Shown: positions 49,537 to 58,108, numbered from the stretch's first letter. The stretch is DNA of 64,000 nucleotides from Motiliproteus sp047633175 (GCA_047633175.1 JBLIEQ010000020.1:1-64000), one strand, 5' to 3'. Notes: a model not told the origin generated them from the letters alone. A program made the numbers and translations.

Positions 49537-50472
49537 ATGAGCATCAATCTGATCCGCATCGCCACCCGCAAAAGCAAGCTCGCCCTGTGGCAAGCCGAAT
49601 TTATCAAAGCCGAATTGGAGGCTGCCCATCCGGGGCTGACCGTGGAGCTGCACGGCATCGTCTCCAAAGGCGATAAGATCCTCGATGTGCCACTGGCAAA
49701 AGTCGGCGGCAAAGGACTTTTCGTCAAAGAGCTGGAGAACTCGCTGCTGGCTAACGAGACCGATATCGCAGTGCATTCGATGAAAGATGTGCCCATGGAG
49801 TTTCCACCCGGGCTGGGACTGGCGATCATCTGCGAGCGTGGGGCCCCCACCGATGCCTTCGTCAGCAACCGCTATAACAGCCTAGAAGAACTGCCTCTCG
49901 GCGCTATCGTCGGCACCTCCAGCCTGCGCCGCGAGACGCAGCTGCGCGAACGGCGTCCCGACCTGAAGGTCAATTTTCTGCGCGGCAACGTCAACACCCG
50001 CCTGGCCAAGCTCGACGCCGGTGACTACGACGCGATCATCCTCGCCTCTGCCGGACTGCTCCGGCTGGATATGGCCGAGCGGATCAAGACTCAGATCCCG
50101 GATACCATCAGCCTGCCCGCCGGTGGCCAGGGCGCTGTCGGCGTCGAGTGTCGCACCGACGACCAGCGCGTGATCGACCTGCTGCAACCGCTGCACCACC
50201 AGCCCACCGCCTACTGCGTCCTGGCTGAACGCGCCATGAACAAGTACCTCGAAGGCGGCTGCCAGGTTCCCATCGCCTCCTTCGCCACCCTCAACGAGAG
50301 CGGCGATCAGATCTACCTGCGCGGGCTGGTCGGCCGCCCTGACGGATCCAGAGTGCTGCGCGCCGAGATACGCGGCGCGGTCGGCGACTGCGAAGCTCTG
50401 GGCATCCAGCTGGCAGAAGATCTCCTGAGCCAGGGCGCCAAAGAGATCCTGCAGGATGTTTACGGCCAGTGA
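49537..50472 (+). CDS. hemC: Porphobilinogen deaminase
   Basis: A 311-residue enzyme that joins four porphobilinogens into hydroxymethylbilane. ATG 49537 (MSINLIRIATRKSKLALWQ) is the real start; the longer frame upstream is antisense to argH. The dipyrromethane cofactor Cys is in EGGCQVPIASFA, and the SLRRETQLRERRPDL arginine loop is intact. Its stop lies inside the first unit of a 15-bp repeat shared with the hemD start. Confidence 0.97.
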   Translation: MSINLIRIATRKSKLALWQAEFIKAELEAAHPGLTVELHGIVSKGDKILDVPLAKVGGKGLFVKELENSLLANETDIAVHSMKDVPMEFPPGLGLAIICERGAPTDAFVSNRYNSLEELPLGAIVGTSSLRRETQLRERRPDLKVNFLRGNVNTRLAKLDAGDYDAIILASAGLLRLDMAERIKTQIPDTISLPAGGQGAVGVECRTDDQRVIDLLQPLHHQPTAYCVLAERAMNKYLEGGCQVPIASFATLNESGDQIYLRGLVGRPDGSRVLRAEIRGAVGDCEALGIQLAEDLLSQGAKEILQDVYGQ

Positions 50473-50516
50473 AAAGCCGGCCAGTGAAAAGCCGGCCAAT
50501 CAAAAGCCGGCCAGTG
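50464..50516 (+). repeat. 15-bp tandem repeat across the hemC stop and hemD start
   Basis: GGCCAGTGAAAAGCC at 50464 and 50479, GGCCAATCAAAAGCC at 50494, and a partial unit at 50509. The hemC TGA (50470-50472) lies in unit 1, and GTG codons in hemD frame lie at 50469, 50484 and 50514. Translation gives KSRPV repeats. Confidence 0.95.
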
Positions 50517-51347
50517 GACCAAACGCCAGACAAGACTGCCCCGGCCCTGCCTCTAGCCGGGCAGCGAGTGCTGGTGACTCGCCCGGCACTCCAGGCTAAC
50601 GCCCTCTGCGCCGCATTGAGCGCACGAGGTGCCCAGGCGATCCGTTTTCCGACCCTGAGCATCCGCCCCATCGACGAGGATGATTCGAGCTATCAATCGT
50701 TAAAAAACTGTTTCCTGGATCTGGATCGCTACAGTGCGGTGATCTTTATCAGTGCCAACGCCGCCCAGATCGGTGTTGACTGGATCGATCAATACTGGCC
50801 CCAGCTACCGACCCACATCCTCTGGTTTGCGGTTGGCGCGGCCACAGGGCGCACCCTGGAGCAACTGGGCCTGCCTGTCACCGAGGCTGCAGGAACCATG
50901 GACAGCGAAGCCCTGCTGGCACTGCCGCAATTGTCTCGACTCGACAACAGCAGGATTCTGATCTGCCGCGGCCAGGCCGGACGTGAACGCTTACGCCAGG
51001 ATTTACAGCAGCGCGGTGCCAATGTTGACTATGCTGAGCTTTATCACAGAGAGATACCGGTCTATAGTCAAGCTGAGATCGAAAGTATCATTTATAAATC
51101 AGCTGCTTCAGCTATCTTAGTAAGCAGTGGCGAAGTGCTGATCAATCTGATAAAGCTAACGCAGCGACCCGAGAGCGGAATCAGCACGCTTAGCGACACC
51201 CCCCTGGTGGTTCCTAGCCAAAGGGTAGCAACACTGGCTCAACAGCATCATTTCAATCATATTGAGGTCGCTGCAAACGCCACCGATACGGCTATGATAG
51301 CCGCATTAGAGGCGCTGATCGCAACCCAAGGCGGAGCGGAACACTGA
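50469..51347 (+). CDS. hemD: Uroporphyrinogen-III synthase
   Basis: A protein of up to 292 residues that closes and inverts ring D of hydroxymethylbilane. The family core begins at GQRVLVTRPALQANAL; VIFISANAAQIGVDW, WFAVGAATGRTLEQLGL and ILICRGQAGRERL follow in order. The start is uncertain: GTG 50469 overlaps the hemC stop, but GTG 50484 and 50514 are equally placed at the 15-bp repeat, and about 25 residues before the core look like repeat expansion. It precedes hemX by one base. Confidence 0.9.
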   Translation: MKSRPVKSRPIKSRPVDQTPDKTAPALPLAGQRVLVTRPALQANALCAALSARGAQAIRFPTLSIRPIDEDDSSYQSLKNCFLDLDRYSAVIFISANAAQIGVDWIDQYWPQLPTHILWFAVGAATGRTLEQLGLPVTEAAGTMDSEALLALPQLSRLDNSRILICRGQAGRERLRQDLQQRGANVDYAELYHREIPVYSQAEIESIIYKSAASAILVSSGEVLINLIKLTQRPESGISTLSDTPLVVPSQRVATLAQQHHFNHIEVAANATDTAMIAALEALIATQGGAEH

Positions 51348-51348
51348 C

Positions 51349-52665
51349 ATGGAAAAAAAGTCCATGAACGACAAGCAGCAAGACTCACCCCAAGAGATTG
51401 CAGCCGAGGTCGCCAGCAGCACTGCCGCTGACGACCCAACCAAGCCCTCGGTCAAGGCACCAACGACCGCTGAAACCCCAAAGTCAGACGCCCCGACCCT
51501 GGACCTGAAAAAAGCCAAAACGGGGACGGCTGCCCAGTCGCCTGCCCGGTCGACCGCTGATATAAGCACGTCCGACGCCCCGAACCCGGACGCAAGCGCA
51601 CCCAAAGCGAAGACAGCGCCGGAAAAATCCCGCACTCACAAAACCACCGTCTCCAAACTTGCGATTCTGGCACTGCTATTGGCGCTGATCGCCCTGGCCA
51701 TCATCGGCTATGGCTACACCCTGATCCAACAGCTGCATACCCAGCAGACCACGCAGCTCAGCGGATTTAAAGAGCAGCTCAGCAGCAGCGGTTCCGCCAA
51801 CCGCCAGCTGCAACAGCAGAACGGTCAGATCCTGGGTGAACTCAAGCAGATGCGCAGCGCATCGATCCAGCAGCAGAGCAACGTCGACGAACTCCAGACC
51901 CGCCTGTCCAAGTCGATGCAGCAGGTCAGCAAACTGGGAACCGGCACCCGCAAGGACTGGCTGCTGGCCGAGGTGGAGTACCTGTTGCGTCTCGCCAACC
52001 AGCGTGTGCTGATGGAGGGTAACGCTAGCGGCGCACTGAGCCTGCTGCAGGGTGCCGACCAGATCCTCAAGGAAACCGATGACGTCTCGATCTACCCGGT
52101 CAGAAAAGCACTGGCGCAAGATATGGTCGCGCTTGAATCTGTACCGACCATCGACATCGAAGGGATCTTTTTGAAGCTTAACGCCATCAATAACCAGGTC
52201 GACAGCCTGCGTCTGCTGCCGATTACCGACAAACACCAGCTCCCGGAGATACTGAAACAGATCACCCCTGATTCCATGTCACAGGTTAACGCCACCTGGG
52301 CCAGCGCCATGGACAAACTCGGCAACCTGATCGTGATTCGCCACCGGGAGGACGCGGTAACGCCCCTACTTTCGCCAGAGCAGCATTACTTTCTGACCCA
52401 GAATCTGCATCTGATGCTTGAGCAGACCCAGCAGTCACTCCTGCAGGGCAAGCAGGCGGCCTTTGACGCCGGACTGAAAAAATCAGCACAGTGGATCGGT
52501 AGCTATTTCGAAGCCACAGACCCCACGACCCGAGCTCTGCTGCGTAACCTGAGTGATCTGGAGGGGATAGAAATTGCGCCTGCGCTACCCGACATTTCCG
52601 GCTCCCTACGTGAACTTAAAAGCTATCTGGCGGAGCTGCATAACCTCCAAGGAGCCACCAGATGA
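51349..52665 (+). CDS. hemX: Uroporphyrinogen-III C-methyltransferase-like protein HemX
   Basis: A 438-residue inner-membrane protein: a Lys/Ala/Thr-rich cytoplasmic N-terminus (about 1-100), one transmembrane helix (LAILALLLALIALAIIGYGY, about 103-122), a coiled coil with Gln-rich heptads (about 125-205) and a conserved periplasmic domain containing DWLLAEVEYLLRLANQRVL. Despite its usual name it has no SAM-binding methyltransferase motif. It lies between hemD and hemY; the exact role is unknown. Confidence 0.9.
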   Translation: MEKKSMNDKQQDSPQEIAAEVASSTAADDPTKPSVKAPTTAETPKSDAPTLDLKKAKTGTAAQSPARSTADISTSDAPNPDASAPKAKTAPEKSRTHKTTVSKLAILALLLALIALAIIGYGYTLIQQLHTQQTTQLSGFKEQLSSSGSANRQLQQQNGQILGELKQMRSASIQQQSNVDELQTRLSKSMQQVSKLGTGTRKDWLLAEVEYLLRLANQRVLMEGNASGALSLLQGADQILKETDDVSIYPVRKALAQDMVALESVPTIDIEGIFLKLNAINNQVDSLRLLPITDKHQLPEILKQITPDSMSQVNATWASAMDKLGNLIVIRHREDAVTPLLSPEQHYFLTQNLHLMLEQTQQSLLQGKQAAFDAGLKKSAQWIGSYFEATDPTTRALLRNLSDLEGIEIAPALPDISGSLRELKSYLAELHNLQGATR

Positions 52666-53954
52666 AATTGTTTCTGATCTTTATTCTGCTGGTGCTGCTG
52701 GCCGGCTCAGTGATCGGCGAACTCATCGTTCAGGACCCTGGGTATGTGCTGTTCAGCTTTAAAAACACTACTCTGGAAACCAGCATCTGGGGACTGGGGC
52801 TTATCCTACTGGTCAGCTTTACCAGCCTCTACCTGCTGATCCAACTGACGCAGTACCTGCTGCAACGGCGCAGCAAGATCCGTAAATGGAGCGTCAACCG
52901 TAATCGCAAACAGGCCCACCTAAAGACCCTGAGCGGCCTTAACGCCCTCTCTGCCGGCGACTGGTCTAAAGCGCAACGCCTGCTCAGCCAGGCCGCACCG
53001 CACTCGGACGTTGCCCTGGTGAACTACCTAGCGGCCGCCCGCGCCGCCCATGAGCAAAACCAACCCGAAAGCTGCGACGAACTTCTGGAGCAAGCGCACA
53101 GGAGCGCCCCTAAAGCCGAGGTCGCCATCGGCGTTATCCAGAGCCAGATTCAGATCGAACGCAACGAGTGGCAACCCGCCCTGGAAACCCTGGTTCGGCT
53201 GCGCAAAAAGGCGCCCAAGCATACGCTGGTGCTAAAGCTGTTAACCCAGGCGTATTCAGAGCTTAAAGACTGGGGCTCTATCGTGCAGCTGCTCCCCGAT
53301 CTGCGTAAATATCATGTCTATGACGGCGAACAGCTGGAGCAACTATCGCAGACGGTCTATCTGGGACATCTGCAGAATAGTCTCGGGTCGCTATCATCCG
53401 GCACCGAGGACACTGTTCGAACACGGACGCTGATGCAGGGCTGGAAATCGGTGCCCAAGGCCCTCCAGAATGATGCGACGCTGATCGAACGCCAGGTGGA
53501 ACTCTTACTGCAATGTAACGCGACCGACCAGGCCGATGCGTTTATCAAAGAGCGCCTCAAAAAACACTGGCAGCCGGCACTGGTCAACCTCTATGGGCGC
53601 ATCGCCGCGACCGATCCTGACAAACAGTACCAACAGGCTCTGCGCTGGCAGCGGGTACATCCCAAGGATGCCACCCTGCAACTGACACTGGGACGCCTGG
53701 CACTCCGCAACCAGCAATGGCCACAGGCACAAAAGCACTTCGAGACCAGCCTGGAACAACAGAGCTCTACCGAGGCCTATGCCGAGCTGGCGCGGTTGCT
53801 GCAGCACCTGCCGGACGACGCCGCCAGCCAACAGCTGCTGCAACAGCATGTAAGCACCCTGACCGAAAAACTACCCAACCTGCCCCAACCAGCACTGCCA
53901 CGGCCTGAGGTAACGGAGACCCCACCGACACTCGCCGAGGCCAAGACCGCCTGA
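52662..53954 (+). CDS. hemY: HemY, TPR-containing haem pathway membrane protein
   Basis: A 430-residue protein with two N-terminal helices (LFLIFILLVLLAGSVIG and LILLVSFTSLYLLIQL) and TPR-like helical repeats over the rest (SAGDWSKAQRLLSQAA; LRNQQWPQAQKHFE). It overlaps hemX by four bases (ATGA). This gammaproteobacterial HemY is not the Bacillus-type oxidase; in E. coli it interacts with haem pathway enzymes. A perfect inverted repeat (53947-53956 with 53958-53967) covers its stop codon. Confidence 0.9.
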   Translation: MKLFLIFILLVLLAGSVIGELIVQDPGYVLFSFKNTTLETSIWGLGLILLVSFTSLYLLIQLTQYLLQRRSKIRKWSVNRNRKQAHLKTLSGLNALSAGDWSKAQRLLSQAAPHSDVALVNYLAAARAAHEQNQPESCDELLEQAHRSAPKAEVAIGVIQSQIQIERNEWQPALETLVRLRKKAPKHTLVLKLLTQAYSELKDWGSIVQLLPDLRKYHVYDGEQLEQLSQTVYLGHLQNSLGSLSSGTEDTVRTRTLMQGWKSVPKALQNDATLIERQVELLLQCNATDQADAFIKERLKKHWQPALVNLYGRIAATDPDKQYQQALRWQRVHPKDATLQLTLGRLALRNQQWPQAQKHFETSLEQQSSTEAYAELARLLQHLPDDAASQQLLQQHVSTLTEKLPNLPQPALPRPEVTETPPTLAEAKTA

Positions 53955-53971
53955 TCTGATCAGGCGGCCAC

Positions 53972-54011
53972 AAAAAAACCGCTACCGGCAGAACCTGGTA
54001 GCGGTTTTTTT
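53972..54011. terminator. Terminator of the hemCDXY operon
   Basis: Stem ACCGCTACC (53978-53986) with GGTAGCGGT (53997-54005), A-run before and T7 after; it is usable in both directions. Confidence 0.93.
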
Positions 54012-54101
54012 GTGGGTCGGCGCTCCATACTAGCCTTGTCGGACTACTTTTTATCCACAAAACACCGACCTACAAACCCGAGATATGAGCCCGAGATAAG
54101 T

Positions 54102-54505
54102 GGAGCTATGGGGTCAAGAGCTATGGGGTCACGAGCTATGGGGTCACACGAGCTATGGGGTCACACGAGCTATGAGCAGAGCTATGGGGTCAGGCCTTAC
54201 ATTTGACACGCACGGAGCTATGGGGTCAGGCCTTACATTTCACGGAGCTATGGGGTCAGGCCTTACATTTGACACACGAGCTATGGACAGCTATCGAGCT
54301 ATGGGGGCAGGCCTTACATTTGACACGGGACAGCTATGGGGTCAGGCCTTACATTTGACACGAGGGAGAGCTATGGGGTCAGGCCTTACATTTGACACGC
54401 GCGAGCTATGGGGTCAGGCCTTACATTTGACACGGACAGCTATGGGGTCAGGCCTTACATTTGACACGAGAGCAGAGAGCAGGGATCTGGTCTTACATTT
54501 GACAC
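54102..54505 (+). repeat. Left RAYT-associated repeat array (about nine units)
   Basis: Units GGGGTCAGGCCTTACATTTG (+ACA) start at 54186, 54222 (lacks GACA), 54252, 54303, 54338, 54375, 54410 and 54444, with a diverged unit at 54482. Spacers of 11-30 bases usually contain GAGCTAT. Short fragments GAGCTATGGGGTCA precede at 54102-54165. A 159-codon frame runs through it but is not a gene. Confidence 0.95.
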
Positions 54506-54556
54506 CGGAAAAATTCGAAGCTAGTAATAAGTCATTACTTCTAAGGATTAGATACG

Positions 54557-55414
54557 ATGGCCCGTCCACTACGGATTGAGTTCGCTGGCGCGCTCTATCA
54601 TGTCACCGCCCGAGGCAACGCCAAGAAAGACATATACCAGGATGATGTTGATCGAGAAATCTTCCTCGAGCTGCTGGGCAATTGCTGTGAACGTTACGGA
54701 TGGCTCTGTCATGCTTATTGCTTGATGTCGAATCATTATCATCTACTGATCGAGACTTCCAAGCCGACGCTTTCCAAGGGCATGAAGTACATTAACGGCA
54801 CCTATACTCAGAGCTACAACCGCCTACACCAACGTACAGGCCATGTGTATGAGGGGCGGTTTAAGGCGATTCTTGTGGAAAGAGACTCCTATCTGCTTGA
54901 GCTGGCGCGATATATCGTTCTCAACCCAGTGCGGGCGCAAATGGTGCACGCGGCCCAGGACTGGCCTTGGAGCAGTTACCGTGCCACGGTGGGATTGACT
55001 GAGCCTGGTTGTTGGTTGAAGATCGATTGGGTGTTGTCAGGTTTCGGGCGGGACCGAAAAAGCGCCGGTGAGTATTACCGGAAATTTGTGTGTCAGGATA
55101 AAGATCAGCCATCGCCTTGGGCGTCGTTAAAAAACCAGATTTATCTTGGTTCAGATGACTTTGTAGCATTGATGCAGTGTAAATTGGATCCCGACCAATC
55201 ACTACAGGATATTCCTAAGCAGCAGAAGCAATCACCCCCAAAGCCTTTGGATTATTATCAATCGAACTATGCCGACCGCTGCGAAGCCATGGCCATTGCG
55301 TACCAGAGTGGACATTACACATTGGCAGAGGTGGGCAAGCAGTTCGGTGTTAGTTATGCCACGGTGAGTAGGGCGGTTAAGGCATTTGAGAATGATGTCA
55401 AATGTAAGGCCTGA
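54557..55414 (+). CDS. REP-associated tyrosine transposase (RAYT)
   Basis: A 285-residue Y1-type nuclease. MARPLRIEFAGALYHVTARG opens the fold, His60 and His62 in SNHYHLL form the HUH metal site, and Tyr119 in LLELARYIVLNPVRAQ is the likely nucleophile. A C-terminal helix-turn-helix follows (YTLAEVGKQFGVSYATVSRA, about 257-277), a feature of one RAYT group. By family it nicks single-stranded repeat hairpins. The last codons (VKCKA, stop) are themselves the first unit of the right array, so element DNA is fused into the gene. The ribosome site is AAGGA 12 bases before the ATG. Confidence 0.92.
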   Translation: MARPLRIEFAGALYHVTARGNAKKDIYQDDVDREIFLELLGNCCERYGWLCHAYCLMSNHYHLLIETSKPTLSKGMKYINGTYTQSYNRLHQRTGHVYEGRFKAILVERDSYLLELARYIVLNPVRAQMVHAAQDWPWSSYRATVGLTEPGCWLKIDWVLSGFGRDRKSAGEYYRKFVCQDKDQPSPWASLKNQIYLGSDDFVALMQCKLDPDQSLQDIPKQQKQSPPKPLDYYQSNYADRCEAMAIAYQSGHYTLAEVGKQFGVSYATVSRAVKAFENDVKCKA

Positions 55415-55568
55415 CCCCATAGCTCCCCTTGTGTGACCCCTGCCCTGCTCGTGTCAAATGTAAGGCCTGACCCCTAACCTCGTGACCCCTAACCTCGCGC
55501 TAACCTCGCGTGTCAAATGTAAGGCCTGACCCCTAACCTCGCTCGTGTCAAATGTAAGGCCTGACCCC
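55396..55568 (-). repeat. Right RAYT-associated repeat array (four inverted units)
   Basis: TGTCAAATGTAAGGCCTGAC (+CCC) starts at 55396, 55452, 55511 and 55546, the reverse complement of the left units. The spacers are CCTAACCTCG-type. Unit 1 encodes the RAYT C-terminus; unit 4 abuts the TAG of the flavin reductase. Confidence 0.95.
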
Positions 55569-56323
55569 TAACCTCTCGGTGCGTAGCTATAGACATCGGC
55601 ATGCATCTGCCCATCACCCATGCCACGCAGCCTGAAATCATCCTCGACGGCATAGACCATGGCCGGTGAGCCACAGACGTAGATCTGGGCATTATCCAGG
55701 CGCTCGAAGTCTTCTAATACCGAGTTATGCACCAGGCCTATACGGCCCGACCAATCACCGATGCCTACGGCAGAGACCACCGGATGGAAATGAAACTGCG
55801 GATGACACTGCTGCCAATGCTTGATCAGCTCGTGGCCATAAAGATGCTCGGCTTCGCGCACGCCCCAGTACAGATGGAGCGGATTGCTCATCTGCTCTGC
55901 CAGCGCATGCTCGATCAACGCCTTCATCTGTGCAAAGCCGGTGCCCGCCGCAATAAATATCAGCGGCTGATCGGCACGGACCGGAGGCTGATCCAGGTAG
56001 CAATCCCCCATGGGTAGCCGCACCTGCACACGAGACTCGGTCTTAAAATGGCGAATAACCTGTGAAGAGAGGCTCTCCTCGCCCTGATCCTGAATTTGCA
56101 GCTCCAGCATGGGTAGCTGACCGGGGGCGGAGGCGATGGTATAAGGCACCGCCTGCTCATCCAGCAGCAGCTCCAGATACTGGCCTGCCAGGTGTTTTAA
56201 CGGGGCATTCAGCAGTAGCTGCACTCTATAGATGCCATCGGTAAGCAGGGTGATCTGCTGAACAAGACATTCGGCGACGGTAGGTTCTGTGAATCCGGCT
56301 TCGCTCGCTGGCGACATGAACAT
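55568..56323 (-). CDS. NAD(P)H-flavin reductase (Fre/LuxG-like)
   Basis: A 251-residue ferredoxin-reductase-fold protein: a flavin-binding barrel (about 15-105, with VRLPMGDCYL), then the NAD(P) domain with FIAAGTGFAQMKALIEHAL (about 125-143), YWGVREAEHLY and YVCGSPAMV. The family reduces free flavins; in E. coli fre also adjoins ubiD, and reduced FMN is needed for the prenyl-FMN cofactor of UbiD. The C-terminus ...ADVYSYA is normal, but the last three residues and the TAG come from the repeat array boundary. Confidence 0.88.
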   Translation of the reverse strand: MFMSPASEAGFTEPTVAECLVQQITLLTDGIYRVQLLLNAPLKHLAGQYLELLLDEQAVPYTIASAPGQLPMLELQIQDQGEESLSSQVIRHFKTESRVQVRLPMGDCYLDQPPVRADQPLIFIAAGTGFAQMKALIEHALAEQMSNPLHLYWGVREAEHLYGHELIKHWQQCHPQFHFHPVVSAVGIGDWSGRIGLVHNSVLEDFERLDNAQIYVCGSPAMVYAVEDDFRLRGMGDGQMHADVYSYAPRG

Positions 56324-56351
56324 TTTCCTTTGGTAATTATGGGTCTATCGG

Positions 56352-56437
56352 GTTGTAACTTTTGGTTGTAACTTTTGGTTTTAGCTTTTGGTTGTAACTT
56401 TTGGTTTTAGCTTTTGGTTGTAACTTTTGGTTTTAGC
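56352..56437. repeat. Alternating 13-bp tandem repeat between ubiD and flavin reductase
   Basis: After a partial unit (56352-56359), two 13-bp variants alternate three times: TTTTGGTTGTAAC and TTTTGGTTTTAGC, 56360-56437. The effective period is 26 bp. It lies in the ubiD-to-reductase spacer and may form part of the mRNA leader of the reductase. Confidence 0.95.
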
Positions 56438-56466
56438 TACAGTATTAAGCCGGGCTTTAAGCAGCC

Positions 56467-57948
56467 TCAGGGCTTCTCGGGCAGCTCTATATCCAGACTG
56501 CTCCACAACGCATCAACGCGCTGTTTAACCTCAGCCGTCATCGTAATAGGGGTACCCCACTCACGATCGGTCTCGCCCGGCAGCTTATTGGTGGCATCAA
56601 AGCCCATCTTCGAACCCAAACGGGGCACCGGAGAGGCGAAGTCGAGATAATCGATCGGCGTATTCTCTATAATTACCGTGTCTCTGGCCGGATCCATGCG
56701 CGTGGTCATCGCCCAGATCACATCCTTCCAGTCCCGAGCGTTAATATCATCGTCGGTGACTATAACAAACTTGGTATACATAAACTGCCGCAGGAAAGAC
56801 CAGACCCCCATCATCACCCGCTTGGCATGGCCGGGGTACTGTTTCTTCATCGTGACCACCGCCAGACGATAGGAGCAGCCTTCGGGGGGCAGATAGAAAT
56901 CGACAATCTCCGGAAACTGTTTCTGAAGAATGGGGATAAAGACTTCGTTAAGCGCCAGCCCCAGGATTGCCGGCTCATCGGGTGGCCGACCGGTAAAGGT
57001 GCTGTGATAGATCGGCTTGTTACGGTGGGTCAGGCACTCCACGGTAAACACCGGAAAGCTTTCGACCTCATTATAATAACCGGTGTGATCGCCAAAGGGG
57101 CCCTCCTGGGCCACCTCGCCCGGCTCGATATAGCCTTCGAGCACGATCTCGGCGGACGCAGGCACCTGCAGATCGTTGGTCAAACACTTGACCAACTCCG
57201 TCTTCTCGCCCCGCAACAGGCCCGCAAAGGCATATTCAGAGAGCGAATCAGGCACCGGGGTGACCGCCGCAAGAATCGTCGCAGGATCCGCACCCAGCGC
57301 CACCGAAATCGGGAAACGTTCGCCCGGATGAGCCACCTGCCACTCTTTAAAATCCAGGGCCCCGCCGCGATGCGACAACCAGCGCATAATCAGCTTATTG
57401 CGGCTCAACAACTGCTGCCGATAGATGCCTAGATTCTGCCGCTCTTGCGTCGGTCCCTTGGTAATCACCAGCGGCCAGGTCACTAGAGGCGCGGCATCTC
57501 CCGGCCAGCAGGTCTGGATCGGCAACTGGGTCAGATCGACATCCGTGCCGTGAAAGACATGGGTCTGGCAGGGGGCCTGCTTGACCAGCTTCGGTGCCAT
57601 ATTCATCACCTGCCTGAAGATCGGCAGCTTCTCCCAGGCATCCTTCATTCCCTTGGGCGGCTCGGGCTCCTTGAGAAAGGCCAATAGCTTACCCACCTCG
57701 CGCAGCTGCGATACCTCCTCCTGGCCCATCCCCAACGCTACCCGCTTGGGGGTACCGAACAGGTTAGCCAGCACCGGCATATCAGAGCCTTTGGGGTTCT
57801 CGAACAGCAGCGCCGGACCTCCCCCCTGGAGGGTACGATCGCAGATCTCGGTCATCTCCAGATAGGGATCGACTTCGGCCGTGATCCGCTTGAGTTCACC
57901 CCTCGCCTCAAGAGCCTCGATAAAACCACGCAGGTCTTTGTATTTCAT
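56467..57948 (-). CDS. ubiD: 4-hydroxy-3-polyprenylbenzoate decarboxylase
   Basis: A 493-residue prenyl-FMN-dependent decarboxylase of ubiquinone synthesis. It begins MKYKDLRGFIEALEARGEL and has the cofactor/metal regions NLGIYRQQLLSRNKLIMRW, GPFGDHTGYYN and the Glu-Arg-Glu-type site within ALGADPATILAA...EIVLEGYIEPGE. It lies between rho and the flavin reductase, as in E. coli-like and pseudomonad genomes. Confidence 0.96.
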   Translation of the reverse strand: MKYKDLRGFIEALEARGELKRITAEVDPYLEMTEICDRTLQGGGPALLFENPKGSDMPVLANLFGTPKRVALGMGQEEVSQLREVGKLLAFLKEPEPPKGMKDAWEKLPIFRQVMNMAPKLVKQAPCQTHVFHGTDVDLTQLPIQTCWPGDAAPLVTWPLVITKGPTQERQNLGIYRQQLLSRNKLIMRWLSHRGGALDFKEWQVAHPGERFPISVALGADPATILAAVTPVPDSLSEYAFAGLLRGEKTELVKCLTNDLQVPASAEIVLEGYIEPGEVAQEGPFGDHTGYYNEVESFPVFTVECLTHRNKPIYHSTFTGRPPDEPAILGLALNEVFIPILQKQFPEIVDFYLPPEGCSYRLAVVTMKKQYPGHAKRVMMGVWSFLRQFMYTKFVIVTDDDINARDWKDVIWAMTTRMDPARDTVIIENTPIDYLDFASPVPRLGSKMGFDATNKLPGETDREWGTPITMTAEVKQRVDALWSSLDIELPEKP

Positions 57949-58034
57949 AGCAGTGCCGAAGATTGATTAGCGAAAAAGGGATGAATCGCGGTACCTGAAT
58001 GCCCGCAGCTCAGAGGTACATAAGGGCAGAGAGA

Positions 58035-58061
58035 CAAAAGGGCAGATCCGGGATCTGCCCT
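58035..58061 (-). terminator. Terminator downstream of rho
   Basis: Stem GGGCAGATC (58040-58048) with GATCTGCCC (58052-58060), three-base loop, followed on the minus strand by TTTTGTC. Confidence 0.85.
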
Positions 58062-58108
58062 TACAAAAGCGACAACAGTGACAACCGCCGCTCTTGCTGC
58101 TGCTGCCT

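Larger units (their letters stand above)
54102..55569 (+). mobile_element. RAYT transposase with inverted flanking repeat arrays
   Basis: The unit consists of a left array (direct units), the RAYT gene and a right array (inverted units). All carry the core TCAGGCCTTACATTTGACA or its complement. The outer edges are the hemY-side terminator region and the flavin-reductase stop codon. RAYTs are domesticated IS200/IS605-like enzymes that process REP sequences; the association of these arrays with this gene is direct from the sequence. Confidence 0.85.

Noticed and set aside
54186..54504. CRISPR-like array
   Set aside because: Spacers are short, of unequal length and similar to each other (GAGCTAT-type), units are truncated, and no cas gene is near; the RAYT explains the array.
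54100..54579. 159-codon open frame with ELWGQALHLTR-type repeats
   Set aside because: It is the left repeat array read in one frame; there is no ribosome site, no family, and it overlaps the RAYT start.
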